DNA of 5,782 nt from Syntrophomonas sp. (GTDB lineage: Bacteria > Bacillota > Syntrophomonadia > Syntrophomonadales > Syntrophomonadaceae), in NCBI GenBank assembly GCA_028693695.1, contig JAQUUV010000140.1:1-5782 (forward strand), in the 5' to 3' direction. Below, in pieces: positions 1 through 4,776 of the stretch. The stretch's first letter is position 1, and each line of letters opens with the position of its first letter. The notes beneath the pieces were generated by a model. It searched no databases, was not told where the DNA came from, and was given only the letters and a program-made list of their open reading frames with translations. Made by a program: the position numbers and the translations under genes.

Positions 1-319
1 TTCCGAGAGCTGTAATCCCCGGATAACCGGTTATCTCTTCCTTCATTTTGTTATAAACTGCATCCCTGGACGGATCAGCTTCAGGATTCACACCACGTAT
101 TTTTTCGAGAATTAGGTTGCCAAACCTTACTTCCGGGCTAAAAAGTACTGCCTGCTCCAGGTTTGATGACCAGATTATCTGGCGTACTTGATCCAGATAC
201 ATGAACCTGCAAAGCAACATATTAAAAACCAGGCAGGCCAGAAATATCTGCAAGGCCAGGATGGATATTCTTGCTTTGTTGGACCATAGATTGTGGCATA
301 TAATATAAAGGCTTTTCAA
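1..319 (-). CDS. FtsX/MacB-like ABC transporter permease, N-terminal part (cut by window edge)
   Basis: The frame is open from a TTG start at 319-317 to the left window edge, giving 106 codons, so the C-terminal part lies outside. The start is supported by a strong ribosome binding site (GGGAGGGGTAAGGA) directly upstream and by an in-frame TAA two codons before the TTG; the next in-frame ATG would remove most of the membrane anchor. The protein begins MKSLYIICHNLWSNKARIS, followed by one hydrophobic segment at about residues 18-37 (ILALQIFLACLVFNMLL) and then a soluble, charged stretch. This short cytoplasmic N-terminus, first membrane helix and large extracytoplasmic domain is the layout of FtsX/MacB-type permeases. 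It lies 47 bases downstream of a longer protein of the same layout, so the two probably form one operon and a heterodimeric membrane part. Family is inferred from architecture; substrate is unknown. Confidence 0.7.
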   Translation of the reverse strand, partial: MKSLYIICHNLWSNKARISILALQIFLACLVFNMLLCRFMYLDQVRQIIWSSNLEQAVLFSPEVRFGNLILEKIRGVNPEADPSRDAVYNKMKEEITGYPGITALG

Positions 320-366
320 TCCTTACCCCTCCCGATCAGATAGTGAAAATAAGCATTTTAGGTATT

Positions 367-1470
367 CTATACAGGCTTCACCTCTTGCGGCATCATTTGG
401 GCAATCTTTTTGGCGGTAGGGTGAACAATGATAAAGGTTGCCAACATACTGATTCCTAACAATACCAGGGTTTTAAATAAATTCAACTGATAGTATATAT
501 AATCATCAGTTACTATTATAGGCATTAGCAGACTATATATTAGCCAGGCCGCAAAAAAGGTAGCCATACTGACTATCATCAATTCACAGGTAATTAGCCC
601 ATAGATCCATAATCCGGAAGCTCCGCACAGTCTATAGGTGTAATATTTTTTCCAGTTGCGCTCAATCCAATAACGAAACATGGCGACGATATTAATCAGA
701 CTTAGCCCGACTCCCAGGGTAATAATCAATAAGGTTATATAAATATCCCTGGCGTATTTTTCCTCACCGAGTATGGGAACAATAAGTTCTTCATTGGGGA
801 AACGACGGTTAAATTCGGAAGCAAGAAAAGATGCTTCCTCTGAGGAGAGGGGATGTTCAAAATCAAGAACCACCATCGAGCAGTCCGGGGCTATTTCTCT
901 AAAGTTAACATAGGGGATGATAACCTGACGCAATGGGTCAGGAGCGTTTTTCACTTCATAGCTAGGTCCAAATAATCCAGCTCCGATTACCTGGAAATCT
1001 TGCCCCATAATTTTAAAACGGGCATTTTCTAGGTTTAAGAAATCATCTGGTTTCAATAAAACGTTTGAAACCAGAGCCGGATTTTTAACCGCAGGATTCT
1101 CCTGGAAGCTGCTCCCGACTTCTATAGGATAATCGGACCTAATGTTGTTCCCGTAAAAACCGGTTAATATATAATTACCGTCTTTTACGTTAGTGTGAAT
1201 ATTCAATTTCTCAATATGAGGCAGAGTGGATGAATTAACAATATCATCCACAAAAGTTGCAACCGATTTAATATCAGCGGTATTAAAAAATATTTTATAT
1301 TCTCTCATAGTAGATTCATCCCGGTGTTTATAGCCCTCCACGCTATCCATATGCAAAAAAATTAACGCCAAAAATGATATGGTCAGGCCCAGGCCCATGA
1401 TCATAAATATCAAGGGTTGTTTTCTTATGAACCAGGCAATATTCTTTATTAGCATCGATAAAAAACGCAT
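367..1470 (-). CDS. FtsX/MacB-like ABC transporter permease
   Basis: This is a membrane protein of about 367 residues with one N-terminal membrane helix (about 21-41), an extracytoplasmic domain of roughly 200 residues, and three C-terminal helices (about 245-267, 293-320 and 333-351). One helix, a large outside domain and three helices is the FtsX/MacB permease topology. Two further features fit the family: a cytoplasmic loop YRLCGASGLWIY before helix 3, like the 'R-x-x-G-A-s' coupling segment, and a C-terminal tail TAKKIAQMMPQE, like the usual 'A-x-x-I-x-x-x-x-P-x-E' ending. Such permeases work with a separate ATPase and often act on lipoproteins, peptides, antibiotics or envelope signals; none is indicated here. 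The frame extends to a TTG at 1476, but the ATG at 1470 has better spacing from the purine-rich site at 1478-1487. The second permease follows 47 bases downstream and the secreted protein gene lies 111 bases upstream. Confidence 0.8.
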   Translation of the reverse strand: MRFLSMLIKNIAWFIRKQPLIFMIMGLGLTISFLALIFLHMDSVEGYKHRDESTMREYKIFFNTADIKSVATFVDDIVNSSTLPHIEKLNIHTNVKDGNYILTGFYGNNIRSDYPIEVGSSFQENPAVKNPALVSNVLLKPDDFLNLENARFKIMGQDFQVIGAGLFGPSYEVKNAPDPLRQVIIPYVNFREIAPDCSMVVLDFEHPLSSEEASFLASEFNRRFPNEELIVPILGEEKYARDIYITLLIITLGVGLSLINIVAMFRYWIERNWKKYYTYRLCGASGLWIYGLITCELMIVSMATFFAAWLIYSLLMPIIVTDDYIYYQLNLFKTLVLLGISMLATFIIVHPTAKKIAQMMPQEVKPV

Positions 1471-1581
1471 AAACAAACTACCTTTCCATTATCAAAACTC
1501 TGCAATAGAATTTTCTTACTAGTGGTAAAATGATTGTAATTAATTGGGGAAAGAGAACAGAATGTGGATTTAAGATATTAA

Positions 1582-1989
1582 TTAAAAATAATCAGTTTTA
1601 CCTAAGCTATTACATAGGTATTGGGAGCAACGTTTGCAATAATTGGTATGATATGAATTGGCCATGATTCCCTTATTGGATGTTACCGTATCAGAAACCG
1701 AGGCTACTGATTTATTACTTTTGGTGCTAGAAACCGGACTAGTCCAATAAACGTTACCAGCATCATCCTCGTATTTGATCCTTAAGGAAACTGTTAGTGT
1801 GTTACTCCATGAAGCTTGTTGACAAACAGTTCCATTGGTTTTAGCATAGGCGTCGTCTCCATCCCCAGGATATTCATATTTTTCAGCGCTTAAATAATTG
1901 TTGACAGTGTCACAGGCAAAGGAAACGGAACACAAAGCAAAACATAAAATTAAAGACGATAATAATGTTAAAGCAATTGTTTTCCTCAT
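1582..1989 (-). CDS. Small secreted cysteine-containing protein, function unknown
   Basis: I do not recognise the family of this 135-residue protein. It has a classical Sec signal peptide: a positive start (MRKT), a hydrophobic core to about residue 22, and a likely signal peptidase I site SFA|C after residue 25. The cleavage would leave Cys26 at the new N-terminus, but residues -3 and -2 (Ser, Phe) are a poor lipobox, so a lipoprotein is less likely. The mature part of about 110 residues is polar, rich in Ser, Thr, Asn and Tyr, and looks beta-rich in the middle (TVSLRIKYEDD). It has five cysteines (26, 56, 118, 121, 126), three of them clustered near the end as CxxCxxxxC. The ATG follows a clear site (GAAAGGAG, 7-base spacing). 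Same-strand permease genes lie downstream, so a secreted or exported factor linked to that transporter (for example a bacteriocin-like protein) is possible but only inferred from order. Confidence 0.75.
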   Translation of the reverse strand: MRKTIALTLLSSLILCFALCSVSFACDTVNNYLSAEKYEYPGDGDDAYAKTNGTVCQQASWSNTLTVSLRIKYEDDAGNVYWTSPVSSTKSNKSVASVSDTVTSNKGIMANSYHTNYCKRCSQYLCNSLGKTDYF

Positions 1990-2042
1990 TTATTAACTCC
2001 TTTCGTTTATGGTTCTCTTCCCCACATTTTACACATTATTTC

Positions 2043-2048
2043 ATTATA
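2043..2048 (-). promoter_or_regulatory. Probable -10 box for the secreted-protein gene
   Basis: A perfect TATAAT reads on the minus strand, about 53 bases upstream of the ATG at 1989. I see no good -35 hexamer at 16-18 bases (the nearest, TAGACC, is about 20 bases away), so the promoter may be weak or activator-dependent. Transcription would begin near 2036 and give a leader of about 46 bases. Confidence 0.45.
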
Positions 2049-2351
2049 CCCAATTATTCAATACATATGGTCTAAATAGTACCTTTGGAGCGCTGAATAG
2101 CCAATGTATCCCCCTAGACCATCCTTCACAGTATAGATTTTGGAAGGGTAATTAATATCATGGGCAGAAATTAGAAGGCTAGCCAAAACAGTTCAATTTG
2201 TATTTAGATGATTTGTTTTAATTTGAAGGGGAAAGCATCAGATTGCTGTCATATGTGGGCGTATGGGGACGGTAAGCTGTGTAAAAAGGAAAATCCAAAC
2301 AACGAATAATGTTGAGCTCTGGTTCCAGAATTAGATTTTATTAGACATGAT
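2049..2351. other. Intergenic stretch without a convincing gene
   Basis: About 300 AT-rich bases separate the promoter of the secreted-protein gene from the hairpin and transposase scar. No frame shows a recognisable protein. The longest notable plus-strand reading (2208-2309, 33 codons) has no ribosome binding site. It may be decayed sequence linked to the nearby insertion-sequence scar, but no end of such an element can be identified. Confidence 0.5.
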
Positions 2352-2396
2352 TAAAGAGGCGGCAGTTTTCAGCTTATGCTGGTTGCAACCTCTTTA
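2352..2396 (-). terminator. Imperfect hairpin, possible terminator after the ATPase gene
   Basis: An 8-bp outer stem (TAAAGAGG with CCTCTTTA) encloses a 2x2 internal loop, a 4-bp stem (GCAG with TTGC, one G-U), a small asymmetric bulge, and a 4-bp inner stem CAGC/GCTG with a TTAT loop. It lies about 100 bases beyond the stop of the minus-strand ATPase gene. The right arm ends in TTT on either strand, but no long T-run follows immediately, so termination is uncertain. It could instead be a relic structure of the adjacent insertion sequence. Confidence 0.4.
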
Positions 2397-2401
2397 TTAT
2401 A

Positions 2402-2486
2402 AGCCTTTTTATTGTCTTTCCTGAAGTCGGCTATGGTTAAGTTTACGCATTAACCAGATCAGTTCAAGGTTTCTACCGGCTTCTGC
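2402..2486 (-). pseudogene. Fragment of an IS1182-like transposase (frameshifted remnant)
   Basis: Read on the minus strand, one frame gives EAGRNLELIWLMRKL (about 2483-2439). After a single-base frame change the sequence gives TIADFRKDNKKA (2437-2402). In IS1182-family transposases these two pieces are neighbours in the N-terminal (DUF772) region, normally joined by a few residues of the type TPDFK. The missing residues and the frame change fit a small internal deletion of about 14 bases. The reading frames run into stops on both sides and nothing else of the transposase is visible, so this is a dead scar. It starts about 12 bases from the stop codon of the ATPase gene. The family call is from memory of the conserved motif, not a search. 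Confidence 0.65.
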
Positions 2487-2497
2487 ACCCCCTTCAC

Positions 2498-3601
2498 TTA
2501 TAGTTCCTTTAACTCCTCCAGCAAATTGCCGACCAGTTCTTTTCTGAATTCTTCTATTCTGGCAAAATCCATGGCAGGGACATAATTAGTTTCTAGTTCA
2601 TCGTGGAGGCTTTTTGCGGTTTGTATAAAAGTGATAGCCTCCTGCAGACCATTTTGAAAACGGTCTTTAGTTGCCGCCAGTTTTTGCTCATAGGGGTTTA
2701 GGGCGGAACTGTTCAGGAATTGATCAAAGTCCAGCATACGCTTATATTTACGAGCCGGTAAATTCTTTTCGTAATCAGCAATATGACCGCTTATGTCCAG
2801 GATTGCTGCCTTATTTTCGGGGAGGATAATTAAGTCAATGTTAGCCGGGTCAAATGGGCAATGATATACCTCGGTATAGATGCCGTTAAGACCTGACATA
2901 TCTTCTATATGTTTAAAAAGACCTTTAACCCCAGAACCCGGACTGCCCTTAACTGCAAAGAGGGCCCATTTTTCTTCTATAAGGCTATCTACTTTATTTA
3001 CGATACCCATCGGTGTCAAGGCAGAGGCGAAGAGATGGCGGGCTGCTTGGCCAGACTTCGGGGCATGCTGGAGAAAATCATCGGCCAGAGCCAGGATATT
3101 ACGGTTTACTGCCATGGTATCCATTGCCTCCCGGCAGTAAGAACTCCACTCCCACCAGGTCGAATGAGCTTCCTTGAGGCGGTTATAGGCCCGCTCAAAA
3201 TGTAACCCTATCTGCTTAGTAAGCTTAATAACATTATTCTTATTGCCCGCAATTTTCTCGGCATCCCAATAATCCCCCATATTAATAATCCAGTCCACAG
3301 CCCCCGGGTAGCGGGGATCAACTATGTGGGGAGCAGTACCATCAACTAAACACAATTGTCGGTCGCCGGCTACCAGACCATCCAGTGAATTATTGTCCGA
3401 CGAACACCAGTGATATTCAAGGTCAATTCCGGCTTCGCTTAAGTCTTTGCCAATCATTTTCATGAACGTAGATTTACCTACCCCAGGACCTCCTTTTATT
3501 ACTATTTTATTGTGGGCATCATGAGGGACAATATGGTCATAAAATGAATAAAAACCATAACAGGTGTTAGCTCCGGGATACATATGTCTGATTTTCGCCA
3601 A
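2498..3601 (-). CDS. PRK06851-family P-loop ATPase (two-domain, function unknown)
   Basis: This is a soluble protein of about 367 residues with a perfect Walker A motif near its N-terminus (IKGGPGVGKSTFMK). Around it are hallmarks I associate with the PRK06851 family of clostridial ATPases: NTCYGFYSFYDHIV before the P-loop, then YHWCSSDNNSLDG, and VDGTAPHIVDPRYPGAVD. The second half repeats the plan: FAVKGSPGSGVKGLFKHI resembles a P-loop but lacks the GK[ST] signature, and YHCPFDPANIDLIILPE mirrors the YHWCSSDNNSLDG block. The C-terminus is helical and charged. The reading frame reaches a TTG at 3616, but that lies on the ribosome binding site GGAGGTG (3614-3608). The TTG at 3601 sits six bases after it and gives the family-like start MAKIRHMYPG, so I chose it. 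The biological role is not known to me. The gene appears monocistronic, with a terminator of the preceding gene upstream. Confidence 0.8.
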   Translation of the reverse strand: MAKIRHMYPGANTCYGFYSFYDHIVPHDAHNKIVIKGGPGVGKSTFMKMIGKDLSEAGIDLEYHWCSSDNNSLDGLVAGDRQLCLVDGTAPHIVDPRYPGAVDWIINMGDYWDAEKIAGNKNNVIKLTKQIGLHFERAYNRLKEAHSTWWEWSSYCREAMDTMAVNRNILALADDFLQHAPKSGQAARHLFASALTPMGIVNKVDSLIEEKWALFAVKGSPGSGVKGLFKHIEDMSGLNGIYTEVYHCPFDPANIDLIILPENKAAILDISGHIADYEKNLPARKYKRMLDFDQFLNSSALNPYEQKLAATKDRFQNGLQEAITFIQTAKSLHDELETNYVPAMDFARIEEFRKELVGNLLEELKEL

Positions 3602-3607
3602 ACGACC

Positions 3608-3614
3608 CACCTCC
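3608..3614 (-). promoter_or_regulatory. Ribosome binding site that decides the ATPase start
   Basis: GGAGGTG reads on the minus strand with six bases to the TTG at 3601. It overlaps the upstream candidate TTG at 3616-3614, ruling that codon out; the first ATG, at 3583, is 24 bases away and too far. Confidence 0.75.
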
Positions 3615-3720
3615 AAAATATTTGATATTCCTTAGGAGCTACCTTAATCAATTCTATAATCTATATGTTGAAAACTCCTTGAATTTAACAGGATTATTAT
3701 GGAAGCATTGATCTCAAAGA

Positions 3721-3762
3721 AGGCAAAAAATAACCAGGTTAAGTTAGGATACTTCGCCTGGT
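3721..3762 (-). terminator. Rho-independent terminator of the DUF896-like gene
   Basis: On the minus strand ACCAGG pairs with CCTGGT (3757-3762 with 3733-3738), extended by a G-T pair, one mismatch and an AAGT/ACTT stem around a six-base loop. The stem is followed directly by TTATTTTTTG. It begins 29 bases after the stop codon of the minus-strand gene ending at 3791 and insulates the ATPase gene from it. Confidence 0.8.
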
Positions 3763-3790
3763 GAAAAAGTATTATAATTATTGAAGCTAA

Positions 3791-3964
3791 CTATTCTTTG
3801 GGTTTGCAGCCATCGTTATCCAGAGCAGTTTTTACCTGCATTTTCATTTCATCAATATATATCCGGTAAAGTTTAGATTGCTCCTCTTGTTCCTCCACGG
3901 TAAGGCCTTCTGTCTTCTTCTTTCTTGCTAGTTCATTTATGCGCAGCTGATATTCTTCCTGCAT
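3791..3964 (-). CDS. DUF896 (YnzC-like) small protein
   Basis: This is a 57-residue, charged, probably all-helical protein. RINELARKKKTEGLTVEEQEEQ followed by a second helix with LYRIYIDEMKMQVKTAL matches the DUF896 pattern (INELAxKxKxxGLTxEExxEQxxLRxxYL), known from B. subtilis YnzC, a small protein of unclear function encoded in an SOS-linked operon. No SOS-type operator (GAAC-N4-GTTC) is visible here. The frame continues up to a TTG at 3985, but the ATG at 3964 is preceded by GGGAG with eight bases of spacing, so the shorter form is preferred. It ends shortly after the second helix (DNDGCKPKE), somewhat shorter than YnzC, which has a longer basic tail. It is transcribed divergently from the toxin-antitoxin pair and has its own terminator. 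Confidence 0.7.
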   Translation of the reverse strand: MQEEYQLRINELARKKKTEGLTVEEQEEQSKLYRIYIDEMKMQVKTALDNDGCKPKE

Positions 3965-4032
3965 TTCATCATCTCCCAAAATCAATTTAACTTATTATTG
4001 CATTTTTAGGAGATAGAAGCTATTTTTATTGA

Positions 4033-4060
4033 TTGAAACATAGTATAATACGAATATAGT
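4033..4060 (+). promoter_or_regulatory. Promoter of the toxin-antitoxin operon
   Basis: TTGAAA (4033-4038) and TATAGT (4055-4060) are separated by 16 bases; each matches the SigA consensus at five of six positions. Transcription would start near 4067, about 32 bases before the antitoxin ATG. A second TATAAT at 4044-4049 lacks a fitting -35. Confidence 0.5.
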
Positions 4061-4070
4061 ATTATCGGAA
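4042..4070 (-). promoter_or_regulatory. Weak candidate promoter for the DUF896-like gene
   Basis: On the minus strand TTCCGA (4070-4065) and TATACT (4047-4042) are 17 bases apart. The -10 is good (5/6) and the -35 poor (3/6). If real, it overlaps the toxin-antitoxin promoter face to face and shares its inverted repeat, leaving a leader of about 70 bases. Confidence 0.25.
4045..4065. promoter_or_regulatory. Inverted repeat, candidate autoregulatory operator
   Basis: ATAATAC (4045-4051) and GTATTAT (4059-4065) form a perfect 7-bp inverted repeat with a seven-base spacer covering the predicted -10 of the toxin-antitoxin operon. A loose direct repeat, CGAATATA (4051-4058) and CGGAATATA (4066-4074), overlaps it. 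Type II antitoxins with an AbrB-type fold usually bind such AT-rich sites in their own promoter, so this is the likely operator; binding is inferred. Confidence 0.5.
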
Positions 4071-4098
4071 TATATGAAATGGAAAGGAGTAATCACTT

Positions 4099-4368
4099 AT
4101 GTTATTGCAATTAAGGCAGCGTTCGCAGATTACACTTCCTAACGAAGTTTTAAAACAGCTTAACTTAAAAGCCGGTGACAATTTTGAAGTTCGGGTAGAA
4201 AATGATGAAATAGTTTTAAAGCCGGTTCTAGTGATAGACAGAAAGCAAGCCTGGTTCTGGGGCAATTCATGGCAGGTAGGCGAAAAGGAAGCTGATGAAG
4301 ATTTTAAAGCGGGAAGATTTGAAACAGCGGAGTCGGTTGATGAATTGATGAAGAAGCTGGGAGAGTAG
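4099..4368 (+). CDS. AbrB/MazE-fold antitoxin of a type II toxin-antitoxin pair
   Basis: This 89-residue protein has an N-terminal swapped-hairpin DNA-binding domain of the AbrB/MazE/SpoVT type (about residues 3-43). It shows the typical QRSQITLPNEVLKQLNLKAGD core, where the 'QITLP' strand and 'L-x-x-G-D' turn are diagnostic, followed by FEVRVENDEIVLKPV. The C-terminal half (AWFWGNSWQVGEKEADEDF, then a helix ending ELMKKLGE) is acidic and probably wraps and neutralises the toxin. The ATG follows AAAGGAGT with eight bases of spacing. Its stop is one base before the start of the RelE-like gene, so the pair is tightly coupled in translation. The protein is expected to repress its own promoter at the inverted repeat just upstream. 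Confidence in the fold is high; the exact subfamily is not certain. Confidence 0.85.
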   Translation: MLLQLRQRSQITLPNEVLKQLNLKAGDNFEVRVENDEIVLKPVLVIDRKQAWFWGNSWQVGEKEADEDFKAGRFETAESVDELMKKLGE

Positions 4369-4369
4369 G

Positions 4370-4639
4370 ATGGAGTTCAAATTTAGCCGGAGATTCAAAA
4401 GGGAATTTGCCAGGCTTCCCGAAACAAGCAAGAAGGCATTTGAAAAACAGGCATCCTTACTTATAGGACAACCTTACCCACCTTTCCACCCTTCATTGCG
4501 TATAAAAAAGATAAAGGGCAGGGATGGCATTTTTGAATGTACTGTAACGATGGGAACTAGAATGACTTGGGAATACGAAGGAAATTACATCAAGCTAAGG
4601 AATATTGGGGAGCATGAAGCTACTCTAAAAAATCCTTAG
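4370..4639 (+). CDS. RelE/ParE-superfamily toxin
   Basis: This 89-residue basic protein has the plan of RelE/ParE toxins: N-terminal helices (about residues 7-32, FKREFARLPETSKKAFEKQ) followed by a four-stranded sheet. Its strands are LRIKKIKG (43-50), GIFECTVT (53-60), RMTWEYE (64-70) and YIKLRNIG (73-80), with a final GEHEATL. The 'HPSLR-x-K-x-I-x-G' and 'LRNIGxH' motifs are typical of RelE-like toxins paired with AbrB-type antitoxins. Members usually inhibit translation by cutting mRNA on the ribosome, while ParE branches act on gyrase; the sequence alone does not fix the target. Candidate functional residues are Arg44, Lys46, Arg64, Arg77 and His82. The gene starts one base after the antitoxin stop, with its ribosome binding site (GGGAGAGTAGG) inside the antitoxin's last codons. 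It appears full length and intact. Confidence 0.85.
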   Translation: MEFKFSRRFKREFARLPETSKKAFEKQASLLIGQPYPPFHPSLRIKKIKGRDGIFECTVTMGTRMTWEYEGNYIKLRNIGEHEATLKNP

Positions 4640-4713
4640 AAATGGCCCTTTAATAATCAGATCATAGGTGAATTTAACAATTGTTTATCTAAACATTGGG
4701 CGTTTACCAGGAC

Positions 4714-4748
4714 GACCGGGCACTAGGGATGATGCTCGGTCTTTCTTT
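4714..4748 (+). terminator. Rho-independent terminator after the toxin-antitoxin operon
   Basis: GACCGGGCA (4714-4722) pairs with TGCTCGGTC (4733-4741) as nine base pairs including one G-T, with a ten-base loop, followed by TTTCTTT. It lies 75 bases past the toxin stop and 29 bases before recJ. It should end the toxin-antitoxin transcript, so recJ needs either its own promoter or read-through. Confidence 0.75.
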
Positions 4749-4776
4749 AATAACGGCCTTACTGGGGGGACTAACC

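Noticed and set aside
1582..1989. Lactococcin 972-like bacteriocin identity for the secreted protein
   Set aside because: The YH-x-N-Y segment is loosely similar, but the order of motifs and the cysteine content do not fit that family.
2264..2273. TGGGGACGGT motif reminiscent of REP-like elements near Y1 transposases
   Set aside because: Only a single copy is present, with no inverted partner or transposase nearby.
2208..2309. Plus-strand 33-codon reading with several Cys and Lys residues
   Set aside because: There is no ribosome binding site before its ATG, a stop codon lies directly upstream, and it has no recognisable motif; it is probably chance.
2880..3205. Two overlapping plus-strand readings of 86 and 98 codons
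   Set aside because: They lie entirely inside the well-supported minus-strand ATPase gene and lack ribosome binding sites and family motifs.
4062..4265. Minus-strand reading of 67 codons
   Set aside because: It overlaps the antitoxin gene in antisense and shows no protein-like features.
4677..4694. Small palindromes AACAATTGTT and GTTTATCTAAAC before recJ
   Set aside because: They are short, AT-rich and without a fitting promoter; no regulator can be named.
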